Assembly: GCF_905475395.1 (NCBI RefSeq)
Contig: NC_058342.1
Location: 20,928,640 to 20,992,639 of the forward strand
Source: Chrysoperla carnea
Lineage: Eukaryota > Arthropoda > Insecta > Neuroptera > Chrysopidae
Reading direction: 5' to 3'
Length of the DNA: 64,000 bases
The position numbers and the translations under genes were made by a program. How positions within the stretch are numbered: the first letter of the stretch is position 1; each line of letters opens with the position of its first letter. Positions 36,772 to 47,110 of this stretch are shown here, in pieces. The notes under the pieces were generated by a model. That model saw nothing but the letters and a program-made list of their open reading frames with translations. It was not told where the DNA came from and did not search any database.

Positions 36772-37145
36772 TTGATTATTACAGGGTATGATAACCTGAA
36801 CAAGTTCCAACATCAGATTTTAAAAAGACAATCTCCCGCGTGTGACAGATGCGGAGAAAATTCAGAAGCAAAGATCCACTTTCTCTGTTACTGCCCGGTG
36901 CTCATACAGCAGCGAAGGAAATGGTTTGGTCCGGCCATAGTCGAACCAGAAGAAATTAGGAAACTCGACGCTAGGCAAATCCTGGGTTTCAGTACACCAG
37001 TTGGTTATAATAGCCACTGAAAAGTATAGCGGGGATGGAGTACAAGGGTCTACTTGGCTAGGTGCTCTGAACCATTGCTTCCAGGAGCGATGCTCGAGCA
37101 TGGCCCGCTAACCTCCATACCATACCATACCATACCATACCATTC
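36772..37145 (+). mobile_element. Non-LTR retrotransposon 3' end with a CCATA-repeat tail (LINE family 2)
   Basis: The frame 36772-37020 encodes the C-terminal zinc-like motif of a LINE ORF2: CDRCGENSEAKIHFLCYCP (C-x2-C...H-x4-C). About 95 bp of 3' UTR follow, then about six CCATA units (37116-37144), which look like the simple-repeat tail of the element. RT motifs are absent, so it is 5'-truncated. Confidence 0.78.
37116..37144. repeat. CCATA pentanucleotide microsatellite
   Basis: Five to six perfect CCATA units placed exactly at the end of the LINE family 2 copy. Confidence 0.92.
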
Positions 37146-37429
37146 TTGATTATTAAGGATTTCAAATAAATTCAAGAAGTTTTCCAGTTGTATCCTGCGA
37201 ATATATGAATCTACTACGCTGAAATCAATCATTTTGAATATCTATGTACAAAAAAGTAATTACACAATAGATGACAAGAAATCTAGGTAGGTATAAAACT
37301 CTATAGATAATAGTTTGATATCTGTGTAGTGTTAGTGTATATAAGTCTATGGTTATTGGTTACCCGTTGTCCGTCACTAAGGTAGGACTTCAGGGAGTGG
37401 AGTGTACTGTGTACCATCCATGTGTATAC

Positions 37430-37990
37430 ACTTTATATATGTATATGTGTTATTTAATTGCAGTAAACTTCAGTCCGTTGTTCTCATAACAATTTTTTTT
37501 TTGTGTTCAACAAATTCGGCGTCTGTATCCACAAAACTTTTCTTCAGTTTTCATCACATTACCATCCAGTATTAACTTGAAAGTTTTCAATTAAACATTT
37601 CACTTAACATATAGTTTTTTTTCTTCATACAGGTACTCGTGAGAGTTTTTTTAAGTGTAATTTAAAAAGTTAAATATGACTGTACACAAGAGTTATATTG
37701 GTGTGGTCGTGAGTGATTTTTAAGTGAAAAAAAAGAAACAAATGAAAATCGAAACAAAAGAAAAGTTTTCTCTAAGTTTGTGATTAACGATGTTCAAAAT
37801 TTGTGTTTATTTAATTAAAATTTGTGATTGTAAAAAATTGAAGAGTGAAAAGATTTATGAATTTACATAAAAAAAAAAAATGAAATCTTTTTATTAAAAG
37901 TAAAAAAAAAAACATTCCTGAAAATTAATAAACTCCTGAAAATAAAAGTATTATTTATTTTATTCCAAAATATTTAAAATTTTCTTCAAA
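37430..37990 (+). promoter_or_regulatory. Putative promoter and 5' UTR of the candidate gene at 37991
   Basis: A TATATAT stretch (37434-37440) is followed by TGCAGT (37459-37464) and TTCAGT (37469-37474), which resemble arthropod initiator elements. The next 500 nt are AT-rich, contain several short upstream ATGs and carry none of the repeat families seen elsewhere in the window. Assigned by position before the signal-peptide-like exon; weak. Confidence 0.2.
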
Positions 37991-38087
37991 ATGAATTTTA
38001 TTTATATAATAAGTGCATTTTGTATTGCACTTTGTAGCTGTGATTTTTTTATTGAAAACACGTCTTCTTTGTATGGGAATAATAAAG
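37991..38087 (+). CDS. Candidate first coding exon of an unidentified secreted or membrane protein
   Basis: ATG in a good context (CAAAATGA) opens 32 codons that begin MNFIYIISAFCIALCSC: a hydrophobic core then small residues, like a signal peptide. The open stretch ends at a consensus donor AAAG|GTAAGC (38087/38088). Upstream, 37400-37990 is an AT-rich block with no recognisable transposon, as expected for promoter and 5' UTR. I found no convincing partner exon up to 60 kb, so a very long first intron, or a chance open frame, is possible. The family is not recognised. Confidence 0.35.
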
Positions 38088-39021
38088 GTAAGCACTTCCA
38101 AAAACTTTTTCCAAAAATTATTTCATCACAATTTGTTTGATTCATGCATTTTTCTTAGAAAAATGATAGCCAGGTATTTTTGTGTGATGAATCATCCGCA
38201 TTTCATTGACTTCCAATTTATTCTCGCTTAGGTTTACTTATATTTTTTCAGTTATTCTAAAATAAATAAGCTATCTTGAACCAATCATGTGAGTCGGTGA
38301 TAACTGCTATGAATATTTATTTTAGTTTGAAATTTTATTTACTTATCAGTATTATTGATTAGTGAGCACCTATATTGTAGAACCTGGAGTAGTTTTGTAC
38401 CTGTTCATGTTTTTTTTTGCAATATTTTTATCTAAAATATTAGTTCAATTGACAAGGCATGCAAAAATTCGTGGTTGCCAAATTTATCTTCATCAAAAAT
38501 TAACTTTTTAAGAACGAAAATTTGTTTTTAAGGAATCAGGATTATAAGAAAAAATATTCCTTATTGAAAATTATATTTTTTTTTGGAAAATTAATTTCTT
38601 AAATGTCTCAACCGGATTCTTTACTTCTTTCATATCGTCCTGGAAATTCTGGAAAAATCAGTGAATTTTAATATCGATAAGGGAAAATAATAAAAAAAAT
38701 TTTGAGCCTCTAGAATTGAATTTAAAAGACCTGATTTTTTATTAGTATTCCCGAATGTATTAATTCTGCGTCAATTTCCACCGCAAAATCTTTTTTGGGG
38801 TTCGATTGAAGTGAATAATTTTTATTTTCATGTGAATTTTTGCTAGAATTATAGAAAAGTCAGGGAATATTATTAGAAAAATTCGATACCCGCACTGTAG
38901 GCGCTTCCCAAAGGTAGGTTTTATTAAAAGCGATTTCGGAATCGATTACTCGTGGAAACGAAGGATTCTATCAAAGCTAGGGGTGATAAAAAACGTCCAA
39001 AGATTCTGTTTAGATTTCTTG

Positions 39022-39570
39022 AAGGTCATGTTTATATCATGTATATATGAAATATATCAAGGTATACTAAGTTTAGTCCCAAGTTTGTGAAGCTTAAAAA
39101 TATATTGATCCTACAAACAAAATTATGGTACAGGTGCTCATAAAATCACTTAATTAGTCCATTTCCGGTTGTCTGCCTGTCCGTCTGTAAACACCATAAC
39201 TTAAAAACGAAAAAAGATATCAAGCTGAAATTTTTATAGCGTATTAAGGACGTAAAAAGTGAGAGTGAGTTCTTAAATGAGTTACATAGGTCAATTGGGT
39301 CTTAGTTTACAAGATGGGTCCTACGGACCCATCTGTAAGACTCATCTTGTAAGCCGTTAGAGATAGAATAAAAGTTAAAATGTAAGTTTTAAAAAAAATA
39401 AACAACTTTTGTTTGAAACATTTTTTTACTAAATCTAAAAAATAGTACGTGTTATACTGGAATGATATGTGTGTGTGACATGTATGTATGTCTAGCTATC
39501 TAAAAGTGTCTAAATATGGTATTTCAACAATTAACTCAGTCAATTATTTGTTTTCACTTGTTTTGTAAAA
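39022..39570 (+). mobile_element. Solo arm of the foldback element
   Basis: Runs from the CATGTATATATGAAATATA tip through AGTCCCAAGTTTGT, CCATTTCCGGTTGTCTGCC, TCCTACGGACCC and ends at AACTCAGTCAATTATTTG plus CACTTGTTTT, the inner boundary of the arm at 43870-44407. About 80% alike by eye. Confidence 0.8.
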
Positions 39571-39636
39571 AATTTAAGTTACGTAAATTATGTAAATTTT
39601 CTTGATCTCATTCGGATTTATATTTTAATGAATATA

Positions 39637-39958
39637 CAGGGTGGTCCAGGAGTAACGCACGTCTTTGTAGCATCAGGTAGAACATAAAATTAAAAGACGA
39701 AAAGCCCTCTTCCATTTTTTGATTCGATGCACATACATAAGTATGCATACCTACACGCCAACGTAACATTTAAGATATCTCAGTTTCTTAATACCCCCCC
39801 CCCCCCACGTTTTGCCATTGTAGCACACTTCTATGTCTACTTTCATTAATAGCTAATTATCCGTGTATCAGATCAAAAAACGGTAAAGGACTTTTCGTCT
39901 TCGAATTTTACTTTCTACTTGATGCAACAAGGGCGTATTTTACTCCTAGGACACCCTG
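39637..39958. mobile_element. MITE with CAGGGTG...CACCCTG ends, 322 bp
   Basis: Left end CAGGGTGGTCCAGGAGTAA, right end (inverted) CAGGGTGTCCTAGGAGTAA, 17 of 19 equal. An inner inverted pair AAGACGAAAAGCCCTCTTCC / AAAGGACTTTTCGTCTT extends it. A run of 13 C lies at 39796-39808. No frame; the end resembles mariner-type MITEs. Confidence 0.8.
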
Positions 39959-40316
39959 TTTATTTAACTGGAAATAGATCATTAAAAACCTCAAAACCTC
40001 GTATTCATTATTAAAACAAAATGATTAAGCAATACTGTGGCAGGAAAACCGCAAATTAATTGATAATTATGAGACAATGAGACTGATTTTTAAAACTATC
40101 GAGCAATTCCTTAGAAATTTATTTTTGTCAGAAATTTGTTCGTAGAATTTTTTATTAAATGTTGATAAAGGTGGTTTCCTTTAGAGATTTGAACATGAAA
40201 GAGGTAAATGAGAATTTTGAATGAATTCTTAAAAATACTGTCTTATTTCAAAATTGATGCAGTCTCAAGTATTTTACTTTGGATTACTTAACAGGAAAAT
40301 TGATATATTTGAAATA

Positions 40317-40520
40317 GGATTTTTAAACAAAAATTTTGGTATGGGTGTTAATAAAATCACCTAATTAGTTCATTTCCGGATGTCCATCTGTCTGCCTTTC
40401 AAAAACGAAGAGAGATTTCAAGCCGAAATTTTAATAGCGTGCTCAGAATGTAAAAAGTGAGTTTGAGTTCGTAAATGAGTAACATAGATCAATAGTGTCT
40501 TGGGTTCGATACAAAATTTT
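40317..40520 (+). repeat. Fragment of a foldback-element arm
   Basis: Contains TATGGGTGTTAATAAAATCA, CATTTCCGGATGTCC, AAGCCGAAATTTTAATAGCG and GTAAAAAGTGAG as in 39.1-39.3 kb. It lacks the tip and the inner third. Confidence 0.65.
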
Positions 40521-40559
40521 ATCTGAAATTGTAAAAGATAAGGCAGTTGAAAATATTCA

Positions 40560-41313
40560 GGTGTCTTCAACTATAGTGGTATTATGAAAGACCCTCGAAA
40601 ACCGAAAAAGAAATTCTAAAAAATACTTTCGATATCTGCCTGCCTTGGTATTCGAAATATCGAAAGCTGAATAATTACAGAAAATTTTCAATTTTCGATA
40701 TTTTGAAAATTACTCTAGAATTCGAAAAATTTTATTCTTCATCATTCTTAAATTGAAAATTTTTTTTAAAGTTTTGTCCCCACATTTGTGTTTTTTGTTT
40801 GTTTGCAATAATTTATTTAGGTATTTACTTTAATTTGTCGCCCTATTAGCTCAGTTGGTTAAGGCGTAACCAATTCCGTCTACGGTATGCTTAGTTGTGA
40901 TGGGCTGGTGTAGTGCATGGTATATGCATGAAGGAGTGAGCCTCTGAAATTGAGGAGCTTTCTAAATGGAATTATCAGCGGAAAGGTGGTAAATAACATA
41001 TATGGTATCACAATTGGCTCTTAAGCCTAAGTGTGTCCTTCGTGGACAGCCAATATAACCTAACCTAACTTAACTTTAATTTTAATAGTTTTAAATTTCC
41101 ACCGATAAGTTTTGGAGAAGTCTTTGAAATATGTACCATCCATCTACCGTTTTCTCATAAGACCAATGTGCCTACTTTTGAAGTCATTTATTTATTTTAA
41201 TCAGACAACTCCGCCCTAAAATTTTCAGAACTTATTTAGACTTAGTCCAACTTCATAATTAAGTAAAATTAAGTTTTTTATTTAAAATTGCCTTGGATCT
41301 TACACATCCTTAA
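40560..41313. mobile_element. Family-A MITE interrupted by a SINE
   Basis: 40615-40790 and 41070-41313 match the left and right parts of 13669-14183 (GATATCTGCCTGCCTTGG, CATAAGACCAATG, CTTACACATCCTTAA). SINE family A at 40838-41065 lies between. The left tip is degraded. Confidence 0.72.
40838..41065 (+). mobile_element. tRNA-derived SINE (family A), box-B-deleted copy
   Basis: Head CGCCCTATTAGCTCAGTTGG (box A). Compared with 54899-55163 about 50 bp containing box B are missing after TACGGTATGCTTAG. The body (TGGTATATGCATGAAGGAG, AAATTATCAGCGGAAAGG-like) and the end CCAATATAACCTAACCTAA agree. It sits inside a family-A MITE (about 40560-41313). Confidence 0.82.
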
Positions 41314-41724
41314 GTAACTGTGTTATACAAAATTGAATAGAATGACTAATAAGAACCATAACCAAGAGTCACAATCTCGGTCATAAAATAGATACTTAAT
41401 ACTTTTGTTCAATCATCAAAACAATAGCATTATTGTTGTTATTATTGAACTAATTAATTTAAATCATATATTAATTACTGATTTTTTATTATCATTTTTT
41501 ATAAAAATAATGAACATCTGTCTACTTTAAGCACGTAGCTACAAAGGGATAAACAAAGGCAAGTGTTTGCCGTAAGAATTTGAAAAAAATTGAGTTGTTA
41601 TTCATTTAAAAAATGGTAAAGAGTGTAGGCGGAAGGGAGGGGGGTTTAGAGCGGCACCCCTCCCAAAAATTTATTTATTTTATATTAAATTTTAAAATTT
41701 CGTGAAATTATTTTTTTAAACTGT

Positions 41725-42035
41725 GGTAATAATGATAATAAAACAAAAAAGAGGTACCGCTAGTGGGTCCCTAGCATCTAGATCAAGAGTTCTTCTGTGC
41801 TCTCCTTGAGAACGACCTGTCTCCCGAAGACGAGACGTCTTTGGGTAGGAGCCGCTATTAAAATCGGATGAAGCTAAAGGATTTTGTCGAGGCCAGACGC
41901 CACACAGAAAGCCCACAGCTTCTCCTTCGGAATCTCTCCCAGGATAGATGGATCTAAGGTTTCGGACACGAACATTCTAAATCTAACGCCCTGCAGATTT
42001 CTGCAGGTTCAAATAACATGTATGCAGGTTTCGTC
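41725..42035 (-). mobile_element. LINE family 1, 3' fragment
   Basis: Reads on the minus strand from a protein-tail segment near 42030 (homologous to the 15.4 kb and 23.7 kb copies) through the conserved 3' UTR to an ATT-rich tail at about 41730. The small open frame at 41716-41916 lies in this UTR and is not a gene. Confidence 0.72.
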
Positions 42036-42039
42036 ATAA

Positions 42040-42352
42040 AGTTTCATTGAAATCCATTCAGGCGAGAAACTGCCAGTATCCTTATAAATTTTAGCCTGTA
42101 TTTTATTCTGAGGTATGAGCTACATTATTGTAAAGTTTCATTAAAATTCATTTAGTAGTTTTCGAAATCGTCCAACGAAGCGAGTGGGTAATTGTTAGCG
42201 GATGATGTCATTTAGCCTATAGTCTTCCACGACAAATGAACAATCCTACACTAAAAGAATTTTTCAATTCGAACGAGTAGTTCCTGAGATAAGTACGTTC
42301 AAACAAACAAACAAACAAACAAACTCTTCAGCTTTATAATATTAGTTTATTG
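42040..42352 (+). mobile_element. Non-LTR (RTE-like) 3' UTR remnant
   Basis: AAGTTTCATTGAAATCCATT, then AGTAGTTTTCGAAATCG, CAAACAAACAAACAAAC and the end CTTTATAATATTAGT, the usual 3' end of RTE-type elements and their SINEs in insects. No frame. A related end is at 52030-52172. Confidence 0.5.
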
Positions 42353-42553
42353 ATTTAGCGTACTAACAATTTTAGTTTTGGTTAAATTTTATTTACTAAA
42401 ACATCTTTAACTTCCGATCGATTAACAGCAATCTTTAAAATGCTTTATAAAAAACGATAAAATATTAGTTCGCCGTTTTTCAGAAAATCTATCATTCAAG
42501 GCGTTTCGATATCAAAACGAAAGTGCTACGTAAAAACTAAAATTTTGTGTGTC

Positions 42554-42912
42554 AATTAAGGAGGGTCCCTCACCAGTAATAGAAAAAATAAATTTGTAGA
42601 AAATGATCCAAATTTTTAGTATGTTGTAGTTAACGATACATATTATTAAATGAAAAAAAAATTTGGGTATCTTATCGATCAATTAAGAGAGTTCTTATTT
42701 ATTAAAAATACACTAAATAACATACCATCCTCATATCATGCTATGTTATTTAGTGTATTTTTAATTAATTAATTACTCTCTTAATTGATCGATAAGATAC
42801 CCAAATTTTTTTTTGATTTAATAATATGTATCGTTAACTACAACATACTAAAAATTTGGATCATTTTCTACTAATTTATTTTTTTCTATTACTGGTGAGG
42901 GAACTTCCTTAA
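42554..42912. mobile_element. Near-perfect palindrome, 359 bp (arms about 170 bp, loop 17 nt)
   Basis: From TTAAGGAGGGTCCCTCACC to its inverted copy GGTGAGGGAACTTCCTTAA, the arms pair over nearly all their length, with a 10-nt AATTAATTAA-type insertion in the right arm. The apex is 42711-42724 with 42742-42755. TTAA at both ends resembles the family A-C MITE ends. No frame. Confidence 0.9.
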
Positions 42913-43139
42913 AGAGTATTTATATTTAATATAGATCTTTTGTAAAAAAATTCATATCAATTCTCTGTACGGTTTTTGAGAAATCATTTTTATTTTTTCG
43001 GTATCGAAAAACCTGAATTTCGAAGTAATTATTGTAAAAAACATTTCATTGAGTACTTTCATTACTTTGTTACTATTTTCATTTAAATTTTAAATTACTA
43101 TTTTTACTATATTTATAAATATTTTTATTTTATGAATAA

Positions 43140-43620
43140 CTAGCTGTGAACTACCCGCTTTGCTGGGCAACATCCCCACTTGCACCCCTCCCTCCACATT
43201 TCCTTGCGTGGGATAACAGTTTTGTAATGTACACGTCATGCTCTTTTATTTGATACCCCACTTAGGTATATTTGTAAATATTCGATAATTCCTTCCCACT
43301 TTCTCGCTACACCTTTCTACCTTCCGAAGGTTAAAATTAGATAAAAACAATAGATCTTTGAAGCTGGTTGTATATCGTGTCAATATTTGAGCTTAATCGA
43401 TGCACAACTTTTTTAGTTTTTGAAGCATATCCCTTTCAACCCCTATTTCAACCCCTTACTCTACTATAATATGGATGTATTATACATAAAAACCTTCCTC
43501 TTGAATCACTCTATCTATTAAAAAAAACCGCATCAAAATCCGTTGCGTAGTTTCAAAGATTTAAGCGTACATAGGGACATAGGGACAGAAAAAGCGACTT
43601 TGTTTTATAATATGTAGTGA
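43140..43620 (-). mobile_element. Non-autonomous Helitron-like element, inverted copy of 9941-10579
   Basis: On the minus strand it runs from TCACTACATATTATAAAAC (43620) to CTAG (43140) and is almost identical to 9941-10579 except that the 148-bp unit is present once. The GC hairpin near the CTAG end is kept. High identity suggests recent activity. Confidence 0.82.
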
Positions 43621-43869
43621 TAATTATTACAACAGACATAGCGCTACTTAAAACAGCGCCATAAAGCCGCCCGCTTCTATGACCATGTGATGTATAAAAT
43701 TGTAATATTGTAATATAAATGATGACCGGATGTCATGATATTTATTATTAGGTGTTGCAAACATACTCATCTATTAACATACTCACATCTATTAACATAC
43801 TCACATGTAATATGCATCAATCATTCATATAATTACTAAATACCATTTCAAACTTATATAATTTTTTTT

Positions 43870-45055
43870 ATACCATGTATATGAAATATACCATGGTATA
43901 CTAAGTTTAGTCCCAAGTTTGTAATGTTTAAAAATATTGATACTACTAACAATTTTGGTACAGGTGTTCATAAAATCACCTAATTAGTCCATTTCTGTCC
44001 ATCTGTTATCAAGATTACTAAGAAACGAAAAGGTATATCAAGCTGAAATTTTTATAACGTGCTTAGGACGTAAAAAGTGAGGTCAAGTTCGTAAATGAGC
44101 AATATAGGTCAATTGGGTCTTAGATACGTAGGACCAATTTTGTAAACCGTTAAAGATAGAACAAAGGTATATGGGTAAAAAATGTTCCTTATAAAAAAAT
44201 AAACAGCTTTTGTTTGAAATATTTTTTCGTAAACATCACTGTTTACCCGTGAAAGCGCAAATTATGCGCAAATTGTATAGTATGCATTATATGTGTATAT
44301 CAGTTATATATGTGTGACATGTATGAATGTGTAATGTGACAGAGTAATCAACATTGTCTATACATGGTATTTCAACAATTAACTCAATCAATTGTTTGTT
44401 TTATGCTTTTATATTTGTGTACCATATCAGACAGGACTATATCCTTGAGGAGCCATTTTTTTAAGGAGACTTTCTCATTTAGAAATGCGAAAAAACACTG
44501 TTTTGAAAATATTAATTTAAAAACAAGTGAAAACAAACAATTGACTGAGTTAATTGTTGAAATACCATGTATAGATAGTGTTGATTACTTTATCACATTA
44601 CCATACATACATGTCACACATACATAACTGATTTTCTCATATAATACATACTATACAATTTGCGCATAATTTGCGCTCTCACGGGTTATCAGTGTTTCAT
44701 ACAAAAGTTGTTTATTTTTTATAAGGAATATTTTTTACATTTAAACTTTTGTTCTATCTCTAACGGTTTACAAGATAAATCCTACGGACCCAAGACTCAA
44801 TTAACTCATGTTGCTTATTTACGAACTCGATCTCACTTTTTAAGCACTGAGCACGCTATAAATCAGCTTGATATCTCTTTTCGTTTTTGAGTTATCGTGT
44901 TGACAGACAGACGGACAGACAGACAGACAACCGGAAATGGAGTAATTAGGTGATTTTATGAACACCTATACCAAAATTTTGTTCCTAGCATCAATATTTT
45001 TAAGCGTTACAAACTTTGGACTAAACTTAGTATACCGTGATATACTAAATAGTAT
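43870..45055. mobile_element. Foldback element, about 1.2 kb, with arms of about 535 bp
   Basis: Left arm 43870-44407 and right arm 44520-45055 are inverted copies, 85-90% alike by eye, about a 112-bp unique centre. Tips are CATGTATATGAAATATACC / GGTATACTAAGTTTAG. The open frames at 44364-44627 and 44660-44890 lie in the arms and show no protein domain. Single arms or arm fragments occur at 7528, 33765, 39022, 40317, 47045 and 49075. Confidence 0.85.
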
Positions 45056-45084
45056 ATTATGGGACTAAACTTAGTATACCTTGA

Positions 45085-45475
45085 TATGATTTAGAAACCT
45101 TAGAATTTTTACTGAATTAATAAAAATGGATAATGAACTAGTGCAAACTTTGTAGCGCAGAGATAACTTTTTCTTTGGATAATTTACCACCCTCTTTGAA
45201 CCCATCGATTTCTAATTATCCGGGTACTCAACCAAAAATGATTTTGTTATGTTTACCCATATTTGATTGAAAGATAAAAAACAGGCATTCTTTATTTTTT
45301 CTAACTTTATAGAACCATTAATTTGATACTTATAAACTACAAATGGCACAAATCTAGTATTTATAGTCCTTGGACCAAATCCTTAAACCTGACCTTTTCT
45401 AACCTAACCTAAATATGAAACATTTGTTTGTTTACTATACAGACATGAAGTCATAAATATTTAAAAAAAAAAAAC
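45085..45475 (-). repeat. Dispersed repeat D, copy 1
   Basis: Inverted relative to 53985-54347 and about 85% alike: TGATTTTGTTATGTTTAC, AAAGATAAAAAACAGGCATTC, ATAGTCCTTGGACCAAATCC, TAACCTAACCTAAATATG, ACAGACATGAAGTCATAA. No frame or clear ends; the CCTAACCTAA motif again resembles telomere units. Confidence 0.72.
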
Positions 45476-45718
45476 TTTATTCTGATATTTTTCTAAATGT
45501 TTATTATAAAAAAAAGTTATAAATAATAATAAATAAACTTTAGTAATAAAAAATTAAACATTTTATATTTATATTTTTTATGAATACTTATATTTTTTTA
45601 TGACATTTCATTGCATATTCCCCCCCCCCTCTTTTTTTTTCTGTTTTATTAGTCATAAATTCATTAAAATATCGGATTTCACAGTTTTTTCTTAATTTAA
45701 AAATCTTACACTTTACAG

Positions 45719-46004
45719 CAGGCATGGGTAAACGTGAGTTACAGAAGTCCCTCGAACTCCTAACTTAACATACGAGTAAGACAGTGACAACCTAAAATAC
45801 GAGTAAGACAGAGAGACAACATTTTTTTTCTACCTATCTCATTCTATTAGAGAAACTGAGATAAGTAAAAGAGTCGTATACCCGTCTCGCTTCCTCCTCT
45901 ATGAGCAATGCGGACTTGTATAAAGAGATAAAAAATAAAGCTTATGACACACAATAAAGTTATAACAATGGTGACTTCGACTTAAAATAACTCACCCATT
46001 CCTG
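45719..46004. mobile_element. hAT-like MITE, second copy of the 541-810 family
   Basis: About 85-90% like 541-810 along its length by eye and in the same orientation, with CAGGCATGGG at the left and CCTG at the right end. It is flanked by the identical octamer CTTTACAG at 45711-45718 and 46005-46012. Differs from the first copy by a short internal insertion near 45930-45955. Confidence 0.88.
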
Positions 46005-46161
46005 CTTTACAGTACATGGAGATGGACCACAATCAATAATTACCATTAATTTCTAATAAATAAAATAAATTATTATTATTATATAACTTAAATATTTATA
46101 GAACGGTGGGTGCACTGTAAAAAAAAGTACTAATTTCAAGAAAATATATTCTTAATATGCA

Positions 46162-47030
46162 TTGAAAAAAAAATTATTAATACCAACCGATATGAGGTTG
46201 TCTCAACCTCATCGCGAGATTAAATATGACGAATGGTGCCACGAATATGATACAATTACCGTACGCATTTGAGTGGTGAAATTGACTCAAACGCATGAGT
46301 TGTTTGTATGAAAGTAATATACTGTCTAACAAATTTCAAATATTGTTGTTTTGAAATGAAACTTAGTTTTAAACAATCTTTTTTTGATTGGTTCTACCAT
46401 TTATAAATATTATAATAAAAGACTGATATGTGATTGTCACAACCACACGAGTAGGTTTAGATTTATTCGAGTCGAATTTGAACCAGCGACAAATGAATTA
46501 CTATTGATTAATACCGATGCTTGTTATATATATATACCAAATAATGTGGTATATACTATAAAAATTATCAATAAGTTTATTTCAAACTTTCTGTGAGTTA
46601 GTACCAACCATCGTCATGTAGTTGACACAATCACATATTGACTAGGCATGACAGGTATGTGTTCTTAATAACCAAATCCTATATTTAAAGCAAACGCAAA
46701 GAAATTTTCTTTTAATTCATTGGTCTGCTTTATTTACACGATTATATATTCCAACTAAGTACAATTTTCTTTTTCATCAATAAAATGCATGACTCTAAAC
46801 TAAAATCAATCTCTTTCATAGAAGTAATGATTTTGTTTATTTAACTTCAGTGATTTTGTATCAATAAATTCATATTTTAAATTAAAACCTATTCTATTGT
46901 AAATATAAATATTTTAGCTGTACTTGTTCCAATCATTAGGAAATTGTTAGAAAGTATTTTTATTTTATTTCAATATGAAACGATCAATTTCGTATTGAGA
47001 TGTTCATTATTTTATTTTATTTTTTAACTT
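46162..47030. mobile_element. CACTG-end MITE with an inserted segment of about 500 bp
   Basis: Outer parts (46162-46335 and 46840-47030) match the element at 56966-57349 in inverted order (CCGATATGAGGTTGTCTCAA, CATTAGGAAATTGTT). The middle (about 46336-46835) is absent from that copy and is flanked by AAGTAAT on both sides. The 70-codon frame at 46384-46596 lies in the insert and matches no family I know. Confidence 0.7.
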
Positions 47031-47044
47031 TTCATCATTATTTC

Positions 47045-47110
47045 TAAGCGTTACAAACTTGGGACTAAAATTAATAATGCCTTGATATATATTTCGTATA
47101 TACTAGATAT
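47045..47110 (-). repeat. Tip of a foldback-element arm
   Basis: TTCTAAGCGTTACAAACTTG, GGACTAAAATTAATAATGCC and TATATTTCGTATATAC: the outermost 65 bp of the arm. Confidence 0.6.

Noticed and set aside
39796-39808. Poly-C run (and a G run near 48852) as a functional G-quadruplex
   Set aside because: Single homopolymer runs inside mobile elements; more likely slippage or sequencing-prone sites.
41716-41916. 66-codon frame on the minus strand
   Set aside because: It is within the LINE 3' UTR that recurs without an open frame at 28930 and 52190.
44364-44890. Two frames of 87 and 76 codons
   Set aside because: They fall in the inverted arms of the foldback element and are not kept in the other copies of the arm.
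46384-46596. 70-codon frame as a host gene
   Set aside because: Lies in an insert of a mobile element and contains a low-complexity YIYIPN stretch; no homology recognised.
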